Notes under the pieces: model-generated | What the model was told of the DNA's origin: nothing | Database searches by the model: none | What the model saw: only the letters and a program-made list of their open reading frames with translations | Program-made: the position numbers and the translations under genes | In this document: in pieces, positions 17,301-28,100 of the stretch | How the letters are laid out: every line of letters starts with the position of its first letter | How positions within the stretch are numbered: position 1 is the first letter of the stretch | Source of the DNA: a bacterium | Lineage (GTDB): Bacteria > UBP14 > UBA6098 > B30-G16 | Length of the DNA stretch: 34,254 nt | Reading direction: 5' to 3' | Assembly (NCBI GenBank): GCA_021159335.1 | Contig: JAGGRZ010000026.1 | Location: 1-34,254 of the forward strand

Positions 17301-18965
17301 GGTATCCCTTATGATAGCCTTGACAAATATAAGGTCGGATGCGGGAACGGTAAGACTGCTGTAACCGGTCATGTTGAACCATGTTATCGAACTCGGGTCC
17401 GGCCCGTGACCGACGAAAAGCTGAAGCATCAGCGGCGCGCCGAGAACCGGTATGGTTGACCTATCCCAGGTTATATCTATATTTCCAGTAGCACCTGATG
17501 TTCTTACCTCGAAAACATCCATACCAATATCAAGATGATGAATATTTGTTCCGAGCATGGTTACTTCGGGGTGAGTGGGGTCAGCAAGCGGGAAGTAAGC
17601 ATAGAAGCCGGGGAACGCAGTCATCGGTATGTCGATTCCAGGGTCGAAACCATCCGTTGCTGCCGGGTCCATACCGAATGTCAGGACTGTAGGCACAGAG
17701 GTTCCGCTGCTAAGATTTATCGACATTCTCCAACCTGTGAATGCTTCCGGCGAAACGAAGAACACAGCTTCTACCGAATCACAATTGCCCGAATAGTCGC
17801 ACGCATAGACCCATAGCGTGTGGTTAGTCATTCTTGGCCATCCGCTCGCCGGCTGCGGCGGAATATCGATATCGTAATCGTAGCTCACGCCTAATCTCGT
17901 ATACGACCATGCTCCACTGGCAAGCGTTGTGCCATCAACTTTTATTATAACAGATGAAATGTCAACACCAACACCATAATCCCTTATCTGGAACCTTATG
18001 TGGTCATCTGCTTCGATAGTATCTATTATCATTGGATCAATGCTCCAGTTCATGTAAACTGGTGGGTCTATATCGCCCGGTGGAGTAGCAGTAGTCATGA
18101 AGCACCATGTCGTGGTATCCATAACATGAGGACCTGTCTCGGTATCGAGGTCAGCAGCCACCACTGCAACGCAAATATTGGCAGAGCCGGGGAACATATC
18201 GGCAGGATGCTCGTAAATGAATCTATAGCCGCCGATTATTGGTATTGTTCTTCCGAGTGAAGTTATATTAGCAACGCTATCAATAACACCATCAGTATCG
18301 ATATCAAAGTAAAGGAGAACCGATATCGATGTCTCATCAACGCCGGTCACATCGTCAACTATGTTGAACGAAACCACTTCGTTCCACTCTATATCGTCCG
18401 CGCCATCCGCTGGATACATGCTTATAACCGATGGCGGGAAATGGTCTACAGCACCGTGTTGCCTTATTCTGATAACCACTTCCTGGTGCGGCATGAAGTA
18501 GAATGTATCGACAGTGCTCATGTCGGTCCATGTGGGAATGTCGAAAGAACCAACATTTCTTGCGCCTATCTGAGCCATCTCAACATCGGCGGGTATCGCA
18601 GTATGGTTCCATACTACCATGCGCGGCGAGGATGTATAATCGTATTCTACTCTTATTATGTAATAGTGTTCTCCAACCGTTGAATTTCTGATGTCGGTGG
18701 TAAGATATGGGTCGAACCCTGCAGGAAAACCTGTTGTGCATGGTGCAACGAAGAAGAACCTCACGCCACCGGGAATCGGCGGCATAGCAGGAACATCGAA
18801 ACCCGCATCGAAACAATCAGAAGCGCGAGGGTCCGCGCCCAGAGTAAGGGTTAACGAGCTCGTTCTATCACCTGAATATACCTCTACATCATATGTCCAG
18901 CTTTGTGCATATAGGCCGCCCAGTAGTAAAACAAATACTACCAAACTAACTGTTGCCTTTCTCAT
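14319..18965 (-). CDS. Giant multidomain secreted protein with T9SS-type C-terminal sorting domain
   Basis: This protein of about 1548 aa starts with a signal peptide (MRKATVSLVVFVLLLGGLYA). The ATG at 18965 has GGGGG 6 nt upstream; another ATG two codons earlier touches the Shine-Dalgarno site and is less likely. Visible parts: three copies of a G-D-P module (about residues 54, 439, 702; for example DPAATDGFDPGIDIP) and Big_5-like Ig segments near 175, 305 and 568. Three or four carboxypeptidase-regulatory-like repeats (about 815-1050; for example TYTISGTTFVD) and an FN3-like domain (about 1145-1225) follow. A globular Rossmann/GATase-like region (about 1235-1445, starting ILVIDFDNG) comes next. 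The C-terminal tail has APNPFN, SGIYIVEL and ends TTKVLFVK. The tail suggests T9SS export and surface anchoring. No catalytic residues were identified; an adhesive or structural surface role is inferred. Confidence 0.88.
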   Translation of the reverse strand: MRKATVSLVVFVLLLGGLYAQSWTYDVEVYSGDRTSSLTLTLGADPRASDCFDAGFDVPAMPPIPGGVRFFFVAPCTTGFPAGFDPYLTTDIRNSTVGEHYYIIRVEYDYTSSPRMVVWNHTAIPADVEMAQIGARNVGSFDIPTWTDMSTVDTFYFMPHQEVVIRIRQHGAVDHFPPSVISMYPADGADDIEWNEVVSFNIVDDVTGVDETSISVLLYFDIDTDGVIDSVANITSLGRTIPIIGGYRFIYEHPADMFPGSANICVAVVAADLDTETGPHVMDTTTWCFMTTATPPGDIDPPVYMNWSIDPMIIDTIEADDHIRFQIRDYGVGVDISSVIIKVDGTTLASGAWSYTRLGVSYDYDIDIPPQPASGWPRMTNHTLWVYACDYSGNCDSVEAVFFVSPEAFTGWRMSINLSSGTSVPTVLTFGMDPAATDGFDPGIDIPMTAFPGFYAYFPLADPTHPEVTMLGTNIHHLDIGMDVFEVRTSGATGNIDITWDRSTIPVLGAPLMLQLFVGHGPDPSSITWFNMTGYSSLTVPASDLIFVKAIIRDTTRPVINPQITIIRPLSGATGVGPDTDIKFRLYDDNDIDSASVVVQFNGRDVTDSLHWERLVSGNGYELTYDPPGLLSPMTTYTVFVHCTDVDVPTRHPLDVSWSFTTGMICGPEFEFTVTAVDSGAMVNIYNLVIGASESTTVAYDAGVDIPLIVTPSGFYGFIDNPLATPFPQLMKDIRDNCVQNEWIIKISGASGTHQWLTWNSSLVPVSGDWVMQIAVSPIGIPPDSTDYINMSDTNRIAITSTQEAHIRFGLYAAARTYSIYGIVYDGLTGTPIDGATVTAGGVTDISGSGGTHGAYEITGLAPGSYTVSFSATGYVDWDTTVTIVDSNINVDAYLYPPTYTISGTTFVDGVPTANVRVTIGSTDVFSNSSGYYEFTGLLAGSYIIRAENTIPGYSTFIDTVTIVDHDIVVNINLHHIEYTVSGVASLDGTPAGGITISLAGTTVATTASDGSYSISLPVGFYTLEASYTGYYSSSASFYLDHDTTINFNLLPQPVRVCVNVDLEEDTSEAGAVVSMPPMPSLVTPDDGSVCWPSVDWGTYTITVSKDYHHTVDTTINVNAPTTIDIILPYYWPVSTITGSYGPTQRPLPAPETLVVVWNKPYSAYLTIDHYALYDGSGTLITDALGPNDTTYVVHDVRDGETYSFYVVVHYTDGGYSLPSPTYSVTIHINPDPNKILVIDFDNGAGFTEDFTDVLDAIHIPSYTVTDQDEDITQYNKYDLNDYIGGSDAGVFIVLGIRGDGSDEVMPAAMVNALADYVRAGGFIFVQGPDFAQDYVGTPFLDLFNFSAIDGNPSTTGNVHRVFGDSVFFQNRGYIRGSYPFGSAADNYIDRLTPNAGAKAILYANDDSMVVGVAYTDRRIYTSIYPASVTSTWDIAKSIIGGILLHAPITNDAVLESASLKPDVFTLTAAPNPFNSVCDITFEIPKQDNVTVYVKDINGRVVSKLFDGTLKAGMHTLHWDATGRSSGIYIVELKYGDLTATTKVLFVK

Positions 18966-19076
18966 AATCATCCCCCTTTCATTGGATTCTTAACTTTTAT
19001 CATTCCTTTTACCTAAAAAAATTCTAAAAAATCCATCAAAAGTTTTCCTAAAACTCCTTTCAAACTCTCTTTCCTT

Positions 19077-19118
19077 GCCCTTAAGGGCCGGGACCCCCAT
19101 CAAAGGGAGCCCCAGCCC
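19077..19118 (-). other. Strong intergenic RNA hairpin between the two giant surface-protein genes
   Basis: In minus-strand RNA, bases 19118-19105 pair with 19098-19085 over 14 positions (11 Watson-Crick and 3 G-U) around a UUUGAU loop. A 12-bp palindrome (GCCCTTAAGGGC, 19077-19088) overlaps the 3' side. The pairing is complete only in the minus-strand transcript; plus-strand RNA would have A-C mismatches. No U-tract follows, so it is not a standard terminator. It lies just after the stop of the 3161-aa protein and about 120 nt before the next start. Partial attenuation or protection of the upstream mRNA end is an inference. Confidence 0.6.
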
Positions 19119-19132
19119 TATCAAGCCTCGCA

Positions 19133-22100
19133 TTACTTGGAGAGCATCATCGTTCTGGTCTGGACGAACTTTCCGGATGTCAGCTTGTAGATGTAGATTC
19201 CGCTTGCGACCTCATTTCCAAGGTCATCGGTGCCGTCCCAGACAACGGTTCTGAATCCAGGAGTCTGCTCCTCGTTAACAAGTGTCTTGACCTTATGACC
19301 AGTAACATCGAATACCTCGATCTTCACATGAGCATTCTTCGGAATCTCGTACGCTATAACAGTAGCAGTGTTGAATGGGTTCGGATAGTTTCCGCCGAGA
19401 GCGAACTTGGTCGGAACGGCTCTCTTCTCAGCCACTATGAAGTATTTGCCCTCAGTAAGCGTGACGCTACCAGCCTCTCTGAGGTTGATTCTGTTGCCGT
19501 CAACAACGATGAACACATCGTATTCCTCAGGAACATTGCTCAGGTCAGGTGTGATGCTTATAACCTTGTCAATAACATGGAGCTTCCATACGAGCTTATC
19601 AGCCTCGGGCTTGTAGTTAACTTCCATGTGGTTGTCGAGATAGACCTCAGGCTCACCAGGCATAGCAGGAAGTGCCGGCTTATCAACACCCTCATCAAGC
19701 ATGTCTGTGGCGCCATCGGCAGCACCAACCACGAGTGTCTTCGCAATAGTTCCTGCCTTAACAATCAGGTCAGCATCCCAGAGAGCTGTAACCGGCGAAG
19801 CCTTGAACGAGGAGTGTCCGCTACCGGCTGAGCTAACTGTGAGCGTGCACGGAGCAACATTAACCCAGATTATGTGACCGCGGCACTGATGGAGAGTGTT
19901 GGTCGGCACATAACCGTGAGCCGCGCAATCGTAGTAGTAAGTCTGTGTGATGTTTATGGCACCAGGAGGCGTCACATCGACTCTGGATATAGGCACATCA
20001 CCCCAGATAGCGCCTATGGAGTTCCAGGACGGCTGCAGGTCGTCAACGGTGAACTCAGTCACCGGATCACCGCAGACCACTATGGTATCCGCTGTGCTGG
20101 ACATCACGAGGTAACCATCGCCGATTCTGAGAGGATCAGGTGCCGGGATGTAGGTTCCACCGCGATTGAGGAATACTGGTCTTGTGCCGAATATGGTGCT
20201 CTTGCTGAGGTCAGGCGGAATTACAGACAGAGCAACTAAGCTCCAGCCTGGGCAAAGCTCCCACTCGCAGCATTCGACCTCAGGTCTTACCACTACTCTG
20301 TCGCAGCCGGTGTTGCCAGCAAGGTCTGTGGCGCACACATAGACTGTATCGCCTGCGGTAAGTGTCACTGCAGCCTCACTTATGGAACCGTCATCGTTAG
20401 TAGGTATGGAGTCCGCATACTTCGTGCTCATATCCAGGCTGTAGATGCTTACATACACATATGTATTGTTGAGGACATCGCGGAATCCTCTGCCGAGCAG
20501 GTTATCGGTAATCGCGCCCGCATCACCCTGGATGCTTCCAGAAGTAAGCGTTATCTGACCACCATTTACATGAGGCGGATCAGTATCGATAAGCACGAAC
20601 TTACCGTAGGACCTCGAGTATCTTGCTTCATCGTAGTCGAGAACATTACCCGCGACATCGCGACCCTTGACGAGAATCATAGCAAGACCATTACCAGCAG
20701 GATCAGAGGCTACCGCCCAGCGATACTTGTAGGAATTATCCGCGAAGTAGTACATCGGAAGCGGATAGGAATCGTAACCGCCGTCAGGCTGATGCCAGAA
20801 CGGATGGAGAAGGTCGTCTGTGGTATGGACAGCGTGATACAGTCTTGCATCGAGCATGTCGTTAGGATCGTCAGTGTGGAATCCGAGATGAGGCGGACCA
20901 TCTATGGTCATTCTCAGGTAATCCCATGTTCTTCCGTAGGTGCTGTCGTCGTAGCATACATAGTCCTCAGCGCCAACAGCCTGATCGAATATCGTCTGTC
21001 TCCAGTAGATATATATGTCGATAGTGTCAGCATTTGTGACCCAGATAGTCTCACCGGGCAGCGAGTCGGAGATGCAGGTCATCATTGGCGCACCACTAAC
21101 TCTGGTTAGCTGCACGCGATACTCAGGATCATATGTATCAATCAGCACATAGGTCGGGTGGTCGGTCGCGTAAACCGATGTCATCGCCACATCGTGCTCG
21201 TATGTTGTGAACACTATCTTAGCTGGACCATCGAAGCGGTTATCCTGGTCGTCGAGCACCCAGTTGTAAACCAGATATCTGTGCGTATCACCGAGGCAAT
21301 CGGTGAATGTTACGATATCATCAGGCAGATAGAACATATGGCGAACAACCGGGTTGGAACCGCTTATAGGTCCACCGTACTCGTCCTCGATGGTCAGCAG
21401 CACACTGTCGGTGTAGATAAGGTCATCCTCAAAGAGCTCGAACAGGACATAGATTGAATCGCCAGGATAGCCACCCTGCTCAGTGTAAGAGTGCATCAGC
21501 GGGTCAGTAATACCGGATGTCGGGTCAGGATTGTTGAATGTTATGACCTGGAACTTATGCAGGTGCTCATGACCCTCGATTATCGACTGTGTGATGTATA
21601 CCCAGCCTGGCCAGTCAGGATACTTATCCTCGTTAGGCCACGGATAGATATCGTCAGCCCACGGCTGGCTCGGATAGTTGCAGGACGTTCTCTTCATAGC
21701 ATCCACGAAGTTGTCGCCGCGTGCAAGGAACGCCTCGCGCGGAATCTGTATGTTGCCGCGGGTGAACATGAAGGTATGCGGATAGGTTTCGCTGGTAACC
21801 ACGCCGTCATCCTCGTAAACATTGGTAACCTCGTTAATTCCGTAAACCTTCACTCTGTAGAGTCCCGGAATAAGCTCACCAGCGCAATCCCACTCGTAGA
21901 TTATCGCATTAATCGTCGGGTCATACCACAGACCATCTGACGGATCCTCATCCACGCGGATGAAATCATCGTCGTAAGGCGGTGTGTGGTCAGTTATAGG
22001 ATAGATAGCTCCGGTAACCTCGTCGATCCAGGCAAGGCCAATCTTGTCAACTCTGGTGATCTCAGGACCCGTGATAACGAATCTTATCTTCTCAGTGGTC

Positions 22101-25100
22101 GGCAGGAATATCAGTCTATCAGTTCCCATCGGAATGTCGCCGTCAAAGTCGCTCGTGAGGTATACATCGGTTCCGCCCTCGATAACCTTGTTGTCGAACC
22201 ACAGGTTGAGAACCGTATCCGCAACATAGTCTCCAGGATAGAATCTCGAGTAAACCTTGAACACTATCGAAGCGTACAGGCTTTCCTCGCCGGCAGCCGC
22301 GGTGAATATGTCGAATATGGAGCACGGGAGCTTAGCGGCATATGTTCCGTAGTGATAGCTATACCACACATACGGCGATGTCGGAACATCGTCTATGACG
22401 AAGTGGTAAGCATCACCAGGTCTTGTCGGAACATCGCTGTCGCCCCAGGCAACGGTGTGGAAGTAGACATCGAACACCACGCTGTCGGTAATTGATGGGT
22501 CGAAGTCGTATGCGAATATGTCGTTGCATCTTCCGATAGGCGAGATAAGCCCGAACAGTCCACCGCCCTCATAGGATGTTACCACGCCAGCACCACCGCC
22601 GTACGGAGTTTCCCAAGCATCGTTCTCAGAAACATCGGATGTGAACTCGGTTACCGGCCAACCCATTGTCGGCGGATGATACCTTGTCTCAATCCTGAAC
22701 GGATAGACATGAGGCAGCATCTCGTTGCCGGCATTGTCGGCGAAGCCCTGAACTCTTATCTCCGCAACACCGTCCATAAGTCCGCCGCCAGCTATAATCA
22801 TGTAACCAATCCATTCTCTGTCAGTATTCCATCCTGGCTCAACCGTAAGAGCGCCAGGAGTTCCTACCTCTTCGTCACTGCTGGGCACGGAGCTTCTATA
22901 AAGCGGACCACCAGCGACATGCTCGTAATCAGCATATATGTTGGCAAGCGGGAAGAACCTTGCATAGCTTTCTATAGGAACAACAGGGAACCAGTGCGTC
23001 CAGCCTTCAGGTCTAAATCTGACCATGTGGCCAAGCTCTTCTCCGACATCCATATTATCGTTGAACCATATTCTCACATAAACCGTGCATATAGCACCAG
23101 GCTCATCAGGCGGTGAGAAGTTGTACACGCCTATAAGGCTGTCCTGAGTCGGTATCAGCCACGGAGCCTTGAACAGGCTCGGATCCCAGCAGTTGAAGTC
23201 GAGAATCTCACCAGTAACTGAATCCTTTATAGCGGTGCAGAACGCGATACCCTTAATCTCCGGCAGACCATTATCGAGCGCCATCTTGTCGGACATCACG
23301 AACGCGCTGTTACCGAGCTTATCCTGAATGGTAGCAACAGCATACATAGAATCCGCAATGTAGAGCGTGTCGTAGGTTATCGTTGTCATCTCTGCGACCT
23401 CAGGGTGCACGCTGTGGTCGATACCGTGATAGAGTTGCACCGGTGTGACAAGCCTCATTGTTCTCGCTATCTGAGTCTCATCTGCGCAGTTGTGGATAAC
23501 GAAGGACTCATTGGTGAACAGGTAGTAAGTGCCAGGATTGTATCTTAATTCGAGATATTCATTGAGCTCTGGATGCCACTCGTAAACCAGCGTGTCGGAG
23601 TAAGGCACCACTGCTGGCAGTGGCCACGGTGTCGTCCAACCCTCAGTGGTTCCACCACCCGAGCATCCGACGCCATCGTCAGTTATAGCCTCAAGTCTTA
23701 CCCTTATGTTATAGTTGCTCCTGTGGCGAGCAACGCAGTTAACCTCATCATAACCGGAAACCGCTACAAGAGGAGCAAAGTGTCCAGTGGGCGGCTCCAT
23801 ATCTATTATGTAATCCCATCTGTATTCATGATACACCGAAAGCGTATCCTCACCGAACATATTCGGTGTCCTGGTGTGGATTCCGACGGTAACAACGATG
23901 CTGTCCTTGTTGCGGTAACCGTATATCGGAATCAGATGATGAATAACACCAATGGTATCACCGGTTATTGAATCGAGGTAAGGCTCAACGAGGAGCTCCC
24001 AATCTCTCGGTGCAGGCCAGCCGCAGTACTCATGAGGAATGAAGTTGACTGGTATCAGATAACCACCCGCACCAAAGATGTACACTGTATCGTAAATCGT
24101 GTCGCATGTCATAAGCTGGTCGAGCGGACCGATTATGAGCCTTCCGCCGTCGATGCAGCCATCTGTGCCGTAGGGCACGCCATCTCTCATCGGGATATAC
24201 TGCAGCCAACAAGCGATGCAGTCAGCATCATACCAGTCCTCACGGCTCCAGATTAGCGTACCGGTGGAGTCGTAAAGCTCTACCTTAGCATACGGCGAGT
24301 GATTAACCACGGAATCGCTGCCAGGATGGCTTCCACCACGATGCTCGTAAACTATCGAATCGGTGCATGTCTGTATGTCGAATGTTATGAAGTTGAGTTC
24401 CTTGGCATATTTACCAAGATACGGGTCACGGTCCATATCGGAAAGATCGGTCTCGCTCGTAACCTCATCAAGGTTGTAATATGTACCATGAAGGTCAGGT
24501 GGATAATGGAAATCTACACCGTGTACCCAGTCATCATAAGCTTCATCGTTGAACCAGTTGACCTCTGTTACTTCGAGGTCAGGCTTAATCTTAACAGCCT
24601 CGGTCCATACCTGCTGCCAGTTCGGGTTCTCAAAGTCGTTGTAGATGTATTTAACGCCAGTGGTTCCGCCGGACTCGTAGTTGTAAACCGTATCGCCGAA
24701 GAACGACTGATAGGAGTGCTCACCAGTACGCCAGAATGTGAAGAACATGTATTGTATAGCATCATCAGAGCTGAGATATGTTCCACCGGTGTAGCAGTCG
24801 AACTCATGATGCCACTCATAATATTCTCCGCCGGTTCCGCCAAGATATGGACCACGCCAGTTGACCTGACGCTCGGTCGCGGGGAACCACGGAGTGTTAA
24901 CAGCGTCACCAGCATAAATCTCGACTATAACGCTGTCGCCGGGCTCGAAGAAGTGGCAGCTATGTTCATCACCATCTCCCCAGTAGAGCTTAAGCCACGC
25001 GGAACGCTCAGGATCAAGTGAATCTTCCTCAAGCTTCACATAGAAGTATCTATCTGCTCTGTAAGCATCACTGCAGCATGGCAGCCAGCGGCAGGTATCC

Positions 25101-28100
25101 ATTCCGTGACCATAGTACGCAGTGAAGTAGGTTCCAAGATGAGCGTCGTGATAAACCAAAGCTTCCTCGCCAACCGGAAGGTCATTAATGAATATGGTAT
25201 CTATGTTATAAGGAATGCCATCTGTTTCGTCGCAGTCCTCGTCGTCAATGGTAATTATTCTCACATCGACAGCACCCATGCCGGCAACATGAGCGTCACA
25301 CCATCTTGGACCAACATGGCGAGCAACATCGGTTATCTTGAACTTCCACTCGAACGGGCACTGGTCGAACTCGGTTACCTGATACTGTGGCGGATCGGCG
25401 TCGACATAGAATGTCCATCTCGCTACCTGTCTTGGCGCAAGAACCAATCCGTCAGGGTCAACCACATCCTCAGCCCAGTTGTTGCCGGGCACATAATGTG
25501 TGAACCTGAACTTTTCTACACCGCCTGCATAGGAACCAACGACAGTGCAGCCACCCACGCTGGTTGGGCATGGACCGAATCCGCCGCACTCCATCGTGCA
25601 GTTGGTGTAGGCATTATCGGCTGCGTATACTGTCACGCAGACCTCATCGCCCGACCTGAACGCAGCAGCACCAGGAAGCGGCCTTGTTGCATACGGGTCA
25701 AACACGACTCTTGTGCCCCACCAGCTGTAGAGCGAGTCGTGCATTCTTATCTTCTCGACGACGAGGTTAGGAACGCTCGCTGGATGTGTCGTCGGATAAA
25801 CGCCTGAACGATTTATAACGAAATTCCTGCCCTCAGGACCACCGTAATACGGATGCCATGTGCCGTCGCAACCGCGAACCTTTATGTTCATTATTATCGA
25901 GTCCGCATTAACGCCTGATACACCATAGAACCTTGGACCGAAGTCTCCGAGGTTATCCTTATAGTAAGTCGGGTTGTCGACATTATCGAACCCTATCTGG
26001 TCATAAAGGTCAACAGTTATCACCTGTGTGGTGTCAGATGTCACCCAGCCATGAGGCGGATAATAGTTGCTTGTGGGCGCATACGGTCCAACAAGGTCTA
26101 TTCTTACTATTCCAAGGGTGTCAGGGCTGTAGCTTGTGTAACCAGGGCAGGTCACGCTCCAAAGAGGAACATGATTGTCAAAGGACGTCTTGGTTCCGTA
26201 GTTGGGGTCATTTCCGCCAGCGGAGCACCAGGAATCGGACGGATAAAGGTCTATTGAGCCGTATGCGATAGCGGTATCTTTCTGGCTACCCTGACCGTAG
26301 TCGGGGTCGTCCATGATCATCGTCGCGATTATGTAAACCTTATCGCCGGACTGAAGCTCAAACAACGAGGCATCCGTTCTGTATGGCGAACGATATAGAT
26401 GCTCGAAGTTAATATACAGATATCCGCCCGTGCCTTCGTCGTTCTCATCGAAGTAAACGCCCTGAATCGAGTCGCCAGAACATGCATCATACCACTTAAT
26501 CATATCATCTTCCGTTACGGTAAGCGTATATGTCGCAGCAGGCATAAATGTTCCAGCCTCAGAACCAGTAGCCTGACGCTCAACTATGAATGTAATCTCG
26601 AAGTCTCTCTGATTGAATCCTGAACCACCTGCTCCGCCAGTGTACTTCGTTCCATGGTTGGTAACATCGTGAACCCTTGCGTAATCGTCATAAACTTCTA
26701 TGGTGAATACGGGGAGGGAATCTGCAAGCCATACATAAGGAACGGGCGCACCCTCAATTTCATCGGCTCTGTTGAAATTACCAGCTGTGCCGTAATCTCT
26801 GTAGGCTCTTGTCTCATTATCATGGCCCTCAGTGCTGGGGCAAACGAGTTCAGCATTAGGACCGGAAAGGTCAACGATGAATATCCATGAAGTATCGGAA
26901 TACCAATTCGGACCGCCGTTAGCACGGTTGAATACTCTTACTGAAACCCTCACTATAGCACCGTCAAGGAATGGGTCAAGATAATCATCCACAGTTGAAG
27001 GACCATCATTACCGACAGCAATCCAGAACGAATCTATACCGCATCCGCCAAGGTCATTAACTGCGCCAGCTTCATAGAAGTTACCCCAGCGAGGCGTGGT
27101 ATGTGCGGGGTCACTAACGCAGTCGTCATCATTGCCGTCAGCCTTTATGTAAACCTCCCAGCCGAGCCCATGACCACCATTTCTTAGCGTATCCCGACCG
27201 AACTCGAGAGGATTCCTGAAGAATATGGAGTCTATTCTGCACGGGAAGTTTCCGCCGTTAAGATAGCGAATCTCGACCACCACCGAGCCTATGCAACTCT
27301 GCCTGTCCTGTGCCATGAATGAGATAAGCTGGGTCGAATCAGCAGTGAAGATATAGAAGTCGTTGGTGGCTGGCCTTGAAGGCTCAGATGCCCACTCATA
27401 CTCAGAACCCGGAATGCCACCATAGGTCGGGTCAACGCCGTCAACATTGATAGCATCGGAATGCGGACCATTGGAACCGACAACATTGCTTGGATAAAGT
27501 GCGTAAATCTGCGGTGGGAAGTTCTCTATACCATAAAGGAACTCAGCGCTCGCCCAACGCTCAGCAAGAGGATTGGTTGGGTCGGGATTGTTCGGTGTAA
27601 CCTCAACATGACCAAGCGGCGGGACGGATTTGTGTTGATAGGCATCGTCAATGTAACAATGAATATCGGCTATGGAATCGATACCCACAAAGAATGTGTC
27701 GGCCTCAGTTATACCAGCAATACCGCCACCATACAATGTATCTTCACAATCATGGCAGCCGATGGTGCGCAGAACCACCCAAATCCTCTTGAACGGAAGG
27801 TTCTTACCTGTCCATGAGAACTGTGGTGGTATCGCTATCGGGTTTCTGAACGGGAATATGGCGACCCACTTATTGTATGTTCCCAGCGGCGTTGATGCAG
27901 TTCCGACCTTTATCCACTTAAGCGTTGGGTCGGTGGGATCGTCGGGGTCATATGTCAAGGTCTCCGCCGCGGTGGTTGGGTCATAAGGAACTGAGAAGTC
28001 AACATAATACGCCCTTGCAGTATCGAGAAGTCTTTCAGGAAGACCCGCTATATCGGAGTTATCAAAGATATCACAAAGAGGAGCGTGAGCAGGAATGCCG

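Noticed and set aside
24299-25807. Long plus-strand open frames (240 and 233 aa) opposite the giant gene
   Set aside because: They lie antisense inside a well-supported coding sequence and have no signal peptide, motif or convincing ribosome site. Such open frames are expected from codon bias on the real strand.
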